From Pseudoalteromonas sp. OOF1S-7 (lineage in GTDB: Bacteria; Pseudomonadota; Gammaproteobacteria; Enterobacterales; Alteromonadaceae): a DNA stretch of 64,000 bases. Made by a program: the position numbers and the translations under genes. The stretch spans positions 310,001-374,000 of the forward strand of contig NZ_JAKRFZ010000003.1 of assembly GCF_022347765.1 (NCBI RefSeq), given 5' to 3'. Shown here one piece after another: positions 16,522 through 26,234 of this stretch. The notes under the pieces were generated by a model. The model was given only the letters and a program-made list of their open reading frames with translations. It was not told the DNA's origin and ran no database searches. Each line of letters starts with the position of its first letter. Positions within the stretch are counted from its first letter, which is position 1.

Positions 16522-19092
16522 ATGAATAAACTAATCGATTTTGCCATTAATTACCCAAAGCGAATTTTTTTGCTTATGGGACTAATTATTTTTGGTATTG
16601 CTGCAACAGGTACAAATCTGGTCATTGATACCGACCCTGAAAACATGTTACCTGAAGACAATTATGCGCGTGTTATGCATAACACAGTCAAAAAAGAGTT
16701 TGATATTCATGACGTAATTGTCGTAGGTGTTGTCAATAAAACACACCAAAATGGTATTTATAACCCAGAGACGCTGAAGAAAATAGAGCATTTGACACGC
16801 AACATTGAAAAGATCGAGGGTGTTGTTAGAAAAGATGTGATGTCTCTATCTACTTCAGATAATGTCACACAGGGAGCCAATAAAGAACTGGTCTTTAAGT
16901 GGTTGATGAAAACAGCACCCGTCACAAATGATGATGTTGCTGCATTAAAACGCTATGTCGACCGCCTGCCTTTGGCAAGAAACACCATAGTATCTGGCGA
17001 TGATAAAGCGGCAGGGATATTCGTTCCTATTGTTGCGAAGAAAGAAAGTTATCGTATATCTCAAGAAATTCAGGCAATTATCGAAGAGCTAAGCGGTGGT
17101 AACGAAGAGTTCTACTTCACTGGTATACCTGTTGCCCAAGACACGTTTGGCGTTGAAATGTTTGAAGAAATGGCGGTAGCAGTACCCGTTACTTCTGTTT
17201 TACTGGTACTGGCCATGTTCATCTTCTTCAGAAACATAACGCTTGTATCTGGCCCGGTATTAATGGCTCATGGTGTTGTAATTGCAACGATGAGTTTATT
17301 AGTTGCAACGGGTAACACGGTTGCGATTATGAGTTCACTGATCCCGATCTTCCTAATTCCAATAACGATTGTTGATTCTGTTCATATTATTTCCGAGTTT
17401 TCTGACCGTTATGATCCTCAGAAAAAAGTGAAAGAAGTTATCGGCAAAGTGGTTAAAGAACTCTTCCGTCCTATGCTATTTACTTCGCTGACTTCAGCTG
17501 TTGGTTTCGCATCACTGGTGTTTACACCTATTCCTCCAATTCAGGTATTCGGAATCTTCGTTGCCTTCGGTATTATGCTGGCCTTTATTTTTTCCGTGAC
17601 TTTCATTCCTGCATTCATTGTGAATATGAAGGAAGAGAGCCTACAAAAAATGGTGCAGAAACGCCGCGAGCAAGGTAATAAAGTTGGCATCATCGGTGGA
17701 GTATCTCGGAATATCGGTAATCTAAGTGCTGGCATGCCGAAGTTTTTGCTTGTAACCATTTTGGCGTTAGTTGGTATCAGTGTGGTGGGTATTCAAAAGA
17801 TTCAGGTTAATGATAACCCTGTTCACCAGTTTGGTCCTGAGCACAAAATACGTATAGCTGATAGAGTGTTAAATGAGCACTTTTCAGGCACCTATAATGC
17901 GTTCATGGTACTGCGTAAGCCAGTAAGCAAAGATGTTGAACAAGCGTATCTGACTTCCGCTTCTAACATTGCTCAATCCGCTCAAATCGGTAGCCAGTGG
18001 CAGCAAGTTTTAGATCAGGCTAAAAATGAAGATGGCCAGCTATATGCGGCTAACTTACTGCCATTGATCGAAAACCAACTGGACACTGCCAATGGTACTG
18101 CACAAGGCTGGGAGCGTATCCTGGATCTGACGGAGACGTATGTCATTGAGACAAGCTACTTTAAGGATCCGGAACTATTAAAATATGTAGAGAATCTTCA
18201 GGCTGGCCTGATGGAAAGTGGTTTGATCGGAAAGATCAATTCTCTGCCTGACTTGGTGAAAACGGTTAACCGTGAACTAAACTCTGGCGCACAACAAGAC
18301 TTTAAACTTCCAGCAACGGCGCAGGGTGTAGCGCAAACGCTGGTAAGTTTTCAAAGTTCGCACAGACCTTATGACTTATGGCACATGGTGACACAGGATT
18401 ATCAGTCTACTATGTTGTGGCTGCAGCTGAAAAGCGGTGAGAATAAAGACATGGAACAAGTACTTGCTTATGTTGATGAGTACTTGATTAAGCATCCTTT
18501 ACCTCAGGGAGTTGTGGTTGACTGGGGTGGTCTGGCTTACCTGAATGTGGTGTGGCAAAACGCGATGGTTGACGGAATGCTGGACAGCCTTAAAACTGCA
18601 TATGTTGTGGTCTTCCTGATGATGGTCTTCCTTTTCCGTTCATTGAAGTTCGGTATTCTGGCGATGTTACCACTGACAATCACGATTGTTTTAATTTATG
18701 GATTAGTAGGATTAACCGGTCGAAACTATGATGCACCTGTAGCCATTTTATCTTCACTTATCCTCGGGTTAACGGTTGACTTCGCTATCCACTTCATTGA
18801 CAGGGTCAGAGAATATAAAGAGCGTACAGGTTCTTGGGTGCTAGCTTTACAAAACATGTTTGAAGAGCCAAGCAGGGCCATTATCCGTAATGCATTGGTA
18901 ATTTGTTTAGGTTTCGCACCATTGTTTACATCTGTACTGACTCCTTATCAGACGGTGGGGCTATTCTTATCCTCAATCATGTTGTTATCTTGTCTGGTGA
19001 CGCTGGTATTTGTTCCTGTAGTGATTAGGCTCTTCTTTAAGTCAAAAGAAGCTGAGAGTGATAGTGACGGAGCGATAGTAAATGCCGGTTAA
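16522..19092 (+). CDS. RND-superfamily (MMPL/HpnN-like) exporter
   Basis: 856 residues, two similar halves. Each half has one N-terminal membrane helix, a large periplasmic loop and a bundle of about five helices, around twelve in total. The membrane bundle includes PITIVDSVHIISEFSDRY in half one and GLTVDFAIHFIDRVREY in half two; the Asp residues are those expected for proton coupling. The early TDPENMLPEDN motif is typical of MMPL-type lipid or hydrophobe transporters. It overlaps the LolA-like gene by 11 bases, and an outer-membrane barrel gene follows, so the three probably form one envelope route. Direction (export or uptake) is not shown by sequence. Confidence 0.85.
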   Translation: MNKLIDFAINYPKRIFLLMGLIIFGIAATGTNLVIDTDPENMLPEDNYARVMHNTVKKEFDIHDVIVVGVVNKTHQNGIYNPETLKKIEHLTRNIEKIEGVVRKDVMSLSTSDNVTQGANKELVFKWLMKTAPVTNDDVAALKRYVDRLPLARNTIVSGDDKAAGIFVPIVAKKESYRISQEIQAIIEELSGGNEEFYFTGIPVAQDTFGVEMFEEMAVAVPVTSVLLVLAMFIFFRNITLVSGPVLMAHGVVIATMSLLVATGNTVAIMSSLIPIFLIPITIVDSVHIISEFSDRYDPQKKVKEVIGKVVKELFRPMLFTSLTSAVGFASLVFTPIPPIQVFGIFVAFGIMLAFIFSVTFIPAFIVNMKEESLQKMVQKRREQGNKVGIIGGVSRNIGNLSAGMPKFLLVTILALVGISVVGIQKIQVNDNPVHQFGPEHKIRIADRVLNEHFSGTYNAFMVLRKPVSKDVEQAYLTSASNIAQSAQIGSQWQQVLDQAKNEDGQLYAANLLPLIENQLDTANGTAQGWERILDLTETYVIETSYFKDPELLKYVENLQAGLMESGLIGKINSLPDLVKTVNRELNSGAQQDFKLPATAQGVAQTLVSFQSSHRPYDLWHMVTQDYQSTMLWLQLKSGENKDMEQVLAYVDEYLIKHPLPQGVVVDWGGLAYLNVVWQNAMVDGMLDSLKTAYVVVFLMMVFLFRSLKFGILAMLPLTITIVLIYGLVGLTGRNYDAPVAILSSLILGLTVDFAIHFIDRVREYKERTGSWVLALQNMFEEPSRAIIRNALVICLGFAPLFTSVLTPYQTVGLFLSSIMLLSCLVTLVFVPVVIRLFFKSKEAESDSDGAIVNAG

Positions 19093-19912
19093 TGACCTAG
19101 TTAAAAAGGTATCTACTGGTATTCAACTGGTAGCGGGCTTGTGCCTGCTATCGGTTGGTACAGCTGGATATGCAAACACCCCACTCGATGCTCAGTCTAT
19201 TGTAAATAAAAGCAATCTGGTTGCTTTTTACCCGGGACAGGACGGTCGAGGGTCGGTAAAAATGCTGATCGTTGACGAGCGAGGTAAAAAACAACGTCGT
19301 CAGTTTTCTATGGTTCGAAGAAACGCCTCAGAGCCTGGAGAGTTTGGTGGAGAGCAGCAGTTTTTTGTTAAGTTCTCTCGCCCCAGAGATATCAAAAATA
19401 CCACTTTTAGGGTGGAGAAGCATATTGATCAAGATGATGACCGGTGGCTATACCTACCAGCTTTAGATTTAGTGAAAAGGATATCAGCTGGTGATAAACG
19501 TACCAGTTTTATGGGAACTCACTTGTTTTATGAAGATCTGACTGGGCGATCACCCAAAGAAGATGTACATGTTATTTTGGAGGATGGTAAATCATTTTAC
19601 AAAATCAAGAGCACTCCCAAAGAACCCAAGCAAGTTGAATTTACGCATTACCATGTTTGGGTAGACAAGAAAACGTTCATGCCAACAAAGTTTGAATATT
19701 TTGATAATACCAACCAGGTGTATAGAACTATTGAAAACGTCAAGTTTGAGAACATTGAAGGATATGTAACGGTTACAAATCAGAAAGTATCTGACTTAAG
19801 AAATGGTGGATATACATTGATTAAGTTCCAGGATATTGATTACGACGTTGGTGTTCCAAGTGCTGTTTTCTCAGAAAAGTCACTTAGAAGCCCATCTGTT
19901 AAGTGGTTCTAG
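19082..19912 (+). CDS. LolA-like outer-membrane lipoprotein-sorting family protein
   Basis: 276 residues with an N-terminal signal peptide (hydrophobic LVAGLCLLSVGTAGYA before NTPLD). The remainder is a LolA/LolB-like half-barrel of the outer membrane lipoprotein-sorting family (PF17131 type): FVKFSRPRDIKNTTF, DDRWLYLPALDLVKRIS and MGTHLFYEDLTGR are characteristic. Such proteins accompany RND/MMPL pumps and are thought to ferry lipophilic cargo through the periplasm. Coupled to the pump gene by overlap, with GGAG upstream of its ATG. Confidence 0.82.
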   Translation: MPVNDLVKKVSTGIQLVAGLCLLSVGTAGYANTPLDAQSIVNKSNLVAFYPGQDGRGSVKMLIVDERGKKQRRQFSMVRRNASEPGEFGGEQQFFVKFSRPRDIKNTTFRVEKHIDQDDDRWLYLPALDLVKRISAGDKRTSFMGTHLFYEDLTGRSPKEDVHVILEDGKSFYKIKSTPKEPKQVEFTHYHVWVDKKTFMPTKFEYFDNTNQVYRTIENVKFENIEGYVTVTNQKVSDLRNGGYTLIKFQDIDYDVGVPSAVFSEKSLRSPSVKWF

Positions 19913-19941
19913 CTTAGTTTTCTGTTTTTATTAGGTGCTCA

Positions 19942-21222
19942 ATGTTACTCAAAGAATATCGTTATTTAATGGCTTTTTTGTTCTTATTCTGTTGTTTTGA
20001 ATCTCTAGCCAATGAGGTTGATGATGAATTTTCTGAATGGGATGAGTTTGAATCAGCAGAAGAGCAGAATGATTTAGAGTTGTATGGATTCTTAGAATTT
20101 CTTGGTAGCCGGTTTCTAGATCCTGAAGATCGATATAGCTATAAGGACTATGGAATATATACAGCGAGGGTGTCAGGGGATTTTACATTTGATGAGTCTC
20201 TGTTCAAATTGAAAGCTGATGTTAGTTATAACGACAGGTTTCAGGAAACTGATTTTGAGTTAAGAGAAGCTTACTATCAAAAGTATGTCCTGGATAACCT
20301 TCAGGTTAAGTTAGGTAGGCAGGTTATTTCTTGGGGAACAGGGGATCAAGTCTTCTTAAATGATCTCTTTCCAAAAAATTGGAGAGCACTTTTACTTAGT
20401 CAAGATATCGACTACTTAAAGAAACCGATAAATGCACTCAGATTGGATGGCGGTTTTAGTTACTTCAATCTAGATCTGGTTGCTATTGAGAGTTTCGAAC
20501 CAGACGATTATATCAATGGTGAATACTTTAGTTATTTTAATTCTGAAAAATCAGATGTCGTTGGCGAAAATGATATCTTGCATGCTGAAGTAAACGATAA
20601 GAGAGAATATGCGGCAAGGATTTATGGGAATCAAGGTTCAGTTGAATGGTCGCTGTACTTTCATGACGGATACTTAAAGCAGCCATTTGGTACTGAGTTA
20701 AGCACCTCTGAGCGCTTTTTTCCAGCGCTAAATAGCTTTGGAGCCAGCATTAGAGCGCCTTTATTTGGGGGCCTGGCTAATATTGAAGTAAGTGACTACT
20801 CCGTTTCTGATACAGAAAATCAGAACAAGATCCATATGATTAACTCTCAGTTAAGGGCATTGGCTGGTTATGAGTTTGAGATTTTTCCGGAGGTTAACTT
20901 TGCAACTCAGCTCTATGTAGAGAAGGACAGTGGGAGTGAGGTGATCGATAGGCTGGGGCTTGATATTGATAAAACACGGAGTCAGGTCTCTTTTAAATTG
21001 TCATTTGGAGGGTTAAATGATGAATATAGTGGTTATATATTTATTCAGGCATCTCCAAATCAAGATGATGCATATTTACAAGGGAATTTGCAGGTTAGAG
21101 TCAATGATAGATTGAGAGGTGTGTTAGGTTTTAATGTTTTTGATGGCGAGCGTAATAACACTAAGTTTTCTCAGTTTGATTATAATGACAATATTTATCT
21201 TAGAGTTCGTTATTACTGGTGA
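19942..21222 (+). CDS. Outer-membrane beta-barrel protein, DUF1302-like
   Basis: 426 residues. A signal peptide (MAFLFLFCCFESLA) is followed by a very acidic stretch (DDEFSEWDEFESAEE) and then alternating-pattern beta-strands ending in the aromatic residues RVRYYW, as expected for a barrel inserted by Bam. KLGRQVISWGTGDQVFLNDLFP matches the hallmark of DUF1302-type proteins, which often travel with RND pumps and LolA-like proteins. It probably completes a trans-envelope path for a hydrophobic compound. The next gene (cofC) begins 3 bases after the stop. Confidence 0.75.
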   Translation: MLLKEYRYLMAFLFLFCCFESLANEVDDEFSEWDEFESAEEQNDLELYGFLEFLGSRFLDPEDRYSYKDYGIYTARVSGDFTFDESLFKLKADVSYNDRFQETDFELREAYYQKYVLDNLQVKLGRQVISWGTGDQVFLNDLFPKNWRALLLSQDIDYLKKPINALRLDGGFSYFNLDLVAIESFEPDDYINGEYFSYFNSEKSDVVGENDILHAEVNDKREYAARIYGNQGSVEWSLYFHDGYLKQPFGTELSTSERFFPALNSFGASIRAPLFGGLANIEVSDYSVSDTENQNKIHMINSQLRALAGYEFEIFPEVNFATQLYVEKDSGSEVIDRLGLDIDKTRSQVSFKLSFGGLNDEYSGYIFIQASPNQDDAYLQGNLQVRVNDRLRGVLGFNVFDGERNNTKFSQFDYNDNIYLRVRYYW

Positions 21223-21225
21223 TTT

Positions 21226-21879
21226 ATGGATGTTTTAATACCAATTAAGAATCTTAAATTTGTAAAATCTAGATTGTCATCTCATCTCTCATTAGGTGAG
21301 CGGAGAAGAATCGTCATCGGTATGCTCGATGGGCTTGTCAACGAGTTAAAAAAGTTAGATGCAATAAATGATATCTATATAGTGAGCGATGATGGCTTTG
21401 TTATTGAGATGTGCAGAAAAATCAATGTGAGTTATATAGAGAGTAATGTGTTTCAAGGGCTTAATGAGTCAATTGAATATGCGCTATCTGTTTTGTCTAA
21501 ACGTAAGGTTAGTGAAATTATCATATTACCAGGTGATCTACCTTTGGTTAATGAATTTGATGTGCTGTCATTGGTTAATTATTACTTATTTAATAATAAT
21601 GATGTAATAGTTGTTCCGGATAATAAAAAAATAGGCACCAATGCTCTGGTTTTGTCTCTTCCTACAAAAATGAAAATGAGATTTGGAATTGATAGCTTTG
21701 CTAAGCATGTTGATTTTGCTAGAAGTAATGGTGTTAAAGTTGGTGTTTTTGAAAATTATAATATCTCCATGGATTTAGATAATGTAAGTGATATTGAATT
21801 CATTATGAATGGGGGTGTTTTGAATGACGAAGTTGGGCTTGTTTTATCCGAGGTTGTTAGTAGGGAAATGGTTTTCTAA
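21226..21879 (+). CDS. cofC: CofC, phospho-acid guanylyltransferase of F420 biosynthesis
   Basis: 217 residues. The nucleotidyltransferase opening VLIPIKNLKFVKSRLS and the central IIILPGDLPLVNEFD are diagnostic of CofC/FbiD. The enzyme joins GTP to 2-phospho-L-lactate (archaea), phosphoenolpyruvate (mycobacteria) or 3-phosphoglycerate (Paraburkholderia rhizoxinica), giving the activated side-chain donor. Which acid is used here cannot be read reliably. The gene is strikingly AT-rich (18 of 60 bases are G/C in 21241-21300). It begins 3 bases after the barrel gene, tying F420 synthesis to the transport genes. Confidence 0.85.
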   Translation: MDVLIPIKNLKFVKSRLSSHLSLGERRRIVIGMLDGLVNELKKLDAINDIYIVSDDGFVIEMCRKINVSYIESNVFQGLNESIEYALSVLSKRKVSEIIILPGDLPLVNEFDVLSLVNYYLFNNNDVIVVPDNKKIGTNALVLSLPTKMKMRFGIDSFAKHVDFARSNGVKVGVFENYNISMDLDNVSDIEFIMNGGVLNDEVGLVLSEVVSREMVF

Positions 21880-21928
21880 AATTCTTTTTTAATTATAACT
21901 ATATAAATAGAAGTGCTAAGAGGTTCAT

Positions 21929-24313
21929 ATGCAAGGGCAGGGAATTGAGTTGTGGCAGCAAGAATTGTCATGTGAAGAGTTAAATAAATATCTGCAAGAT
22001 GATAATTTTGAAGAATTACTCAATCGCTCTCAGCAACTGAGAGATCTTAACTATAGAAATGTAATTACTTATTCAAAGAAGGTATTTTTACCTTTGACTA
22101 AGTTATGTCGTGATGTTTGCCACTACTGTACATTTGCCAAGTCACCTAGAGTCATCGAGCAAGCATATATGCCTGTCGAAGAAGCGGTTGAAATCGCCCT
22201 CAATGGAGCGAAGTTGGGATGTAAAGAAGCCCTGTTTACACTGGGCGAAAAACCCGAATTAAGGTACAAAGTGGCTCTCCAGGCGCTGGAAAATATGGGC
22301 TTTACTTCAACCCTGGATTACGTTGCTCATGTTGCCAATAAGGTATATGAATCAAGTGGCTTATTGCCCCACCTGAATGTGGGTTGCATGACTGAAGAGG
22401 AAATGATCAAGCTCAGATCGTGCTGTGCTTCAATGGGGTTAATGTTGGAAAGTGCCTCCGAGAGGTTGTGCGAGAAAGGCATGCCTCATTACGGTTCTCC
22501 AGACAAGCATCCCAGTCGCCGACTTGAGACAATTGAAACCGCTGGAAAGCTAAATATTCCGTTTACCACTGGAATACTGGTCGGTATCGGAGAAACTCGT
22601 AAAGAACGCATTGACTCATTATTAAAGATCAAGGCATTAAATGATAAATATCATCATATCCAAGAAGTAATAATTCAGAACTTTAAGCCAAAAGCTGACA
22701 CCAAAATGCATGCCGTTAAGGCACCGAGTGCCAGAGAGCTTTGCTGGACGATTGCGATAGCGAGATTGATTTTAGGACCTGATATTTCAATTCAGGCCCC
22801 ACCCAACTTGTCACCAGATAGCATGGAACAGATTATCAAAGCGGGTATTTCTGATTGGGGGGGAGTGTCACCGTTGACACCGGATCATGTTAACCCAGAA
22901 GCGCCCTGGCCTGAGTTAGAAATGCTCAGCCTGAATACTGCGCATGCTGGCAAGTTGTTACAGGAGCGGTTGACCATATATCCGGAATACATCATGCAGC
23001 TGGAAAAGTGGAGTGATGAAGCGATTCGACCTGGAATTTACAGGTTCAGTGACAGCCAGGGTCTGGCAAGAGCTGAGCAATGGCATGCTGGTTCAGAACT
23101 TAATATGTCAAGGTCAACCCTGGCACAGATGAACGCTGATTCAGATCAGGATATTTCTCCGAAGCTCAAGGATATCATTGCCAAATGCATAGATCGTAAA
23201 CCCATTACGGAACAAGAGATTGCTTACCTGTTTGCGAGTCGGGGCGCGGAATTTACCTATGTATGCAGCGCAGCAGACAGGATGCGTAAAGAGATAGCGG
23301 GAGAATCGGTTAGCTACGTAAATAATAGAAATATTAACTATACCAATATTTGCTTTTATAAATGTAAGTTCTGCGCTTTCTCAAAGGGAAAGGTCAGTGA
23401 GGAGTTACGAGAGCGTCCTTATGATATGAGCTTCCCTCGCATTGTAGAACTGGCACAAGAGGCGTGGGAGAAAGGGGCCACTGAAGTGTGCTTACAAGGA
23501 GGGATACACCCCAAATATACCGGATCGCATTATCTGAACGTGTGTGAAGCCATTCATACAGCGCTTCCCGATCTTCATATTCACGCTTTTTCACCACTCG
23601 AAGTATTTCATGGGGCCCAGAGCTTAGGGGTAAGTGTAAGTAGCTTTATTAAGATGCTTAAACAAAGAGGGTTAGCGAGTTTACCCGGCACTGCTGCTGA
23701 GATTTTGGACGATGAAGTCAGAGAAACCTTATGCATTGACAAAGTCTCATCTCAGCAGTGGCTGGACATCATTGAGGCGGCACATCAACAAGGGTTGAAA
23801 ACCACATCAACAATCATGTTTGGTCACATTGAGCGTTACGCGAGTTGGGCGAAACACCTGTTAGCTATTTTAAGGCTACAACAAAGAACCGGTGGTTTCA
23901 CCGAGTTTGTGCCTTTACCTTTTGTTGCACAGGAGTCTCCAATGTTTAAACGTGGTGAAGCAAGAAAAGGGCCGACAACCAGAGAAGTTATTTTAATGCA
24001 TGCAGTTTCGCGTCTGGTTTTTGCCGAAACTTTGCCAAATATACAGGCTTCTTGGGTCAAGTTGGGAGAGGAAGGTATCAAAGCTTGCCTGAATGCGGGC
24101 GCAAATGATCTGGGTGGCACGTTAATGAGTGAAAGTATAACACGCGCTGCGGGCGCTAAGCATGGTCAACTTTTTTCGGAAGAGAGAATGCTAAGCATTA
24201 TTTATGAAATGGGCAGGGTGCCAGTAAAAAGAAACACGCTTTATGGCGTAATAAATGATGTTTTTCCATTAAATAAGCAAGTGGAAAATAGCTTATATAC
24301 GTTTAAATTGTAG
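21929..24313 (+). CDS. fbiC: FbiC-type FO synthase (fused CofH and CofG radical-SAM domains)
   Basis: 794 residues. Two complete radical-SAM domains are visible. The first cluster is C60-x3-C64-x2-C67 (CRDVCHYC), the second C475-x3-C479-x2-C482 (CFYKCKFC). Together they build the deazaflavin chromophore FO from tyrosine and 5-amino-6-ribitylaminouracil. The CofG-like half is N-terminal and the CofH-like half C-terminal, as in the FbiC fusion best known from actinobacteria; archaea use separate proteins. AGAGG precedes the ATG. The middle of the gene is less AT-rich (28 of 60 in 22261-22320) than cofC or cofD. Confidence 0.93.
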   Translation: MQGQGIELWQQELSCEELNKYLQDDNFEELLNRSQQLRDLNYRNVITYSKKVFLPLTKLCRDVCHYCTFAKSPRVIEQAYMPVEEAVEIALNGAKLGCKEALFTLGEKPELRYKVALQALENMGFTSTLDYVAHVANKVYESSGLLPHLNVGCMTEEEMIKLRSCCASMGLMLESASERLCEKGMPHYGSPDKHPSRRLETIETAGKLNIPFTTGILVGIGETRKERIDSLLKIKALNDKYHHIQEVIIQNFKPKADTKMHAVKAPSARELCWTIAIARLILGPDISIQAPPNLSPDSMEQIIKAGISDWGGVSPLTPDHVNPEAPWPELEMLSLNTAHAGKLLQERLTIYPEYIMQLEKWSDEAIRPGIYRFSDSQGLARAEQWHAGSELNMSRSTLAQMNADSDQDISPKLKDIIAKCIDRKPITEQEIAYLFASRGAEFTYVCSAADRMRKEIAGESVSYVNNRNINYTNICFYKCKFCAFSKGKVSEELRERPYDMSFPRIVELAQEAWEKGATEVCLQGGIHPKYTGSHYLNVCEAIHTALPDLHIHAFSPLEVFHGAQSLGVSVSSFIKMLKQRGLASLPGTAAEILDDEVRETLCIDKVSSQQWLDIIEAAHQQGLKTTSTIMFGHIERYASWAKHLLAILRLQQRTGGFTEFVPLPFVAQESPMFKRGEARKGPTTREVILMHAVSRLVFAETLPNIQASWVKLGEEGIKACLNAGANDLGGTLMSESITRAAGAKHGQLFSEERMLSIIYEMGRVPVKRNTLYGVINDVFPLNKQVENSLYTFKL

Positions 24314-24321
24314 GAGGTCCT

Positions 24322-24798
24322 GTGAGTGATAATGTAAAAGCAAAGCCGTTTGGCAAATCTCAAGAAAAAATAGTTTTAAATTTGGTTAAATGGATGGCCA
24401 AGCTACAAGTTTTTGTATATCGAAAAACCGGCGGAAGGTTAATGAATACTTTCATGGGAGCGCCCGTTGCCATTTTGACAACGGTTGGTCATAAGAGTGG
24501 GGCTGAACGTCACACGCCGCTGATATACATAGAAGATAAAGAATATGTCGTTATAACGCCTACTAAGCTGGGAATGAGGAAACCACCTGTATGGCAGTTA
24601 AATGTTGAGAAGCAACCAAATGTTTCAATGCAGATAGGAAGTTTAAAGAGGAAGATGCTTGTGACAGTTGCTGATGAAAATGAGGAGAAAAAATATTGGC
24701 CTAAATTAATTGAAGTGTTCTCAGAATATGAGAATTGTCTTTCACGTGCAGAAGGTGTTAGAAAAATACCACTTTATGTCTTGAAACCAGTAGAGTAA
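24322..24798 (+). CDS. Ddn-like F420H2-dependent nitroreductase/quinone reductase (FDOR-A)
   Basis: 158 residues from a GTG start with a strong AGGAGG site, 8 bases after fbiC. VYRKTGGRLMNTFMGAP, then LTTVGHKSGAERHTPLIYI, then PPVWQLNVEKQPNVSMQIG follow the Ddn/FDOR-A pattern. These proteins bind F420H2 and reduce quinones, nitro groups or activated alkenes. This family is strongly tied to F420, unlike FDOR-B, so it is the best evidence that the cofactor is used within the cluster. The substrate is unknown. Confidence 0.85.
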   Translation: MSDNVKAKPFGKSQEKIVLNLVKWMAKLQVFVYRKTGGRLMNTFMGAPVAILTTVGHKSGAERHTPLIYIEDKEYVVITPTKLGMRKPPVWQLNVEKQPNVSMQIGSLKRKMLVTVADENEEKKYWPKLIEVFSEYENCLSRAEGVRKIPLYVLKPVE

Positions 24799-24805
24799 AA
24801 ATATA

Positions 24806-25459
24806 ATGAATAAAATTTCTATAATAGGTGGAACTGGTAGTTTGGGAAAAGGGTTAGCATATAGGCTACTTAAATCAAATTACCAAGTTTGTTTAGGGAC
24901 AAGAAGTCAAGAAAAGGCTGATTCCACAATCGAGTTTCTTAAAGAAAAATTACCGAAAGAATGTGGTGAGAATGCGTTTGCATCAGATTATGTAGGCGCT
25001 TGCAGATTTTCTGATGTGGTATTTTTGACAGTTCCTTTTGCTTCCCAATTAAGTGTATTGGAAATGGTGAGCGCGGAGCTACAGGGCAAGATACTTGTTG
25101 ATACGTCTGTTCCATTGGAGCCTAAAAATATAACCAAAGTTAGAATTGTCAGTGCAGGTTCTGCAGGTAAACAGGCTCAGTTGGCGCTTGGTGACAACGT
25201 TAAGGTCGTATCCGGGTTCCACAATGTCGCCGCAGCAAGTCTGTTCAGTGACCAGGGAGTTTCATGTGATGTGCTCATTACTGGAGATGAATTTGATGCC
25301 TGTGATGAAATTATTAATATTTCGAAGTCTATTGGTATTAATGCACTTTACGGCGGTGGAATAGATAACTCAGTAGCGTCTGAAAGTTTGACTCCAATCT
25401 TGATTGGGCTTAACAAACAATACAAATCAAAATCAGCGGGTGTTGCGTTTAACTTATAA
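24806..25459 (+). CDS. npdG: NADPH:F420 oxidoreductase (Fno/NpdG)
   Basis: 217 residues. The Rossmann motif IIGGTGSLGKGLAYRL is at the N-terminus and GTRSQEKA, the phosphate-sensing region for NADPH, follows strand 2. VFLTVPFASQ, VSGFHNVAA and the tail AGVAFNL complete the Fno family pattern. The enzyme transfers hydride between NADPH and F420, here most likely to make F420H2 for the two FDOR proteins. It starts 7 bases after the Ddn-like gene. Having synthesis and reduction genes together makes the cluster self-sufficient for F420H2. Confidence 0.88.
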   Translation: MNKISIIGGTGSLGKGLAYRLLKSNYQVCLGTRSQEKADSTIEFLKEKLPKECGENAFASDYVGACRFSDVVFLTVPFASQLSVLEMVSAELQGKILVDTSVPLEPKNITKVRIVSAGSAGKQAQLALGDNVKVVSGFHNVAAASLFSDQGVSCDVLITGDEFDACDEIINISKSIGINALYGGGIDNSVASESLTPILIGLNKQYKSKSAGVAFNL

Positions 25460-25469
25460 GGGGGCTGAT

Positions 25470-26234
25470 ATGGAAGTTATACCAATTAAAAGGATGCCTT
25501 TTATAAAATGTGGAGATGTAATTTCTTCCATTATATTGGATTCATGCAAAGAGGAAGGGATTTCAGTAGAGGATGGAGACATAATTGTTATCGCTCAAAA
25601 GATAATTTCTAAGAGTGAAGGAAGGCAAAAGCGTCTAGGTGATTACACGGTCAGTGAAGAGGCGTTTAGCTTAGCTGCTAAAACAGGGAAAAGCCCTGAA
25701 TATACTCAAGCTGTACTGGAGGAAAGCAAGGAGTTGGTTGTTGTTAGCAATGGTCTGATTATTGTCGAGCATAAACTCGGCTATGTGCATGCAAATGCGG
25801 GTATCGATCAGTCAAATATCAATAGTGAAGATGAAGTTTTACTGCTTCCTTGCGACCCAGACTCAAGTGCTAGCGAAATTAGAGAGTCTATTTATAAAAT
25901 GAGTGGAAAAGAAGTGGCTGTAATTATAAATGATTCCAGTGGTCGTGCATTTAGAAATGGGGTGACGGGTTTCTCTATTGGCAGTGCAGGGATTGAGGCT
26001 TTGTCAGATCTATCTGGGGAATCGGATATTTATGGTCGGCCCTTAAAAAATACTCAGGTTGCAGTAGCGGATGAGGTTTCTGCAGCGGCTTCACTGGTAA
26101 TGGGCCAGTCAAATGAAAGTATACCCGTTGTTATTGTAAAGGGATTAAATTACTCAAAATCTCAGGAGGGTTCTCAGTCGCTTATCAGAACCAAAGAAAT
26201 GGATTTAATCAGAGGTGCGATGGATCGTGAGTGA
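25470..26234 (+). CDS. cofE: CofE, F420-0:gamma-L-glutamate ligase
   Basis: 254 residues from ATG 25470 (GGGGG site about 6 bases upstream; the longer frame from 25404 overlaps npdG and is not believed). AQKIISKSEGR, then DSSGRAFRNGVTGFSIGSAG, then VAVADEVSAAASLVMGQ are the CofE signatures. The GTP- and metal-dependent enzyme adds one or more gamma-linked glutamates to F420-0. It is a stand-alone CofE: the C-terminal FMN domain of mycobacterial FbiB, which reduces dehydro-F420-0, is absent here and elsewhere in the cluster. Confidence 0.9.
   Translation: MEVIPIKRMPFIKCGDVISSIILDSCKEEGISVEDGDIIVIAQKIISKSEGRQKRLGDYTVSEEAFSLAAKTGKSPEYTQAVLEESKELVVVSNGLIIVEHKLGYVHANAGIDQSNINSEDEVLLLPCDPDSSASEIRESIYKMSGKEVAVIINDSSGRAFRNGVTGFSIGSAGIEALSDLSGESDIYGRPLKNTQVAVADEVSAAASLVMGQSNESIPVVIVKGLNYSKSQEGSQSLIRTKEMDLIRGAMDRE

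Noticed and set aside
24806..26234. Longer CofE starting at 25404 and longer CofD starting at 26215
   Set aside because: The extensions overlap the upstream genes and lack family resemblance; the internal starts have ribosome sites and match the normal N-termini.
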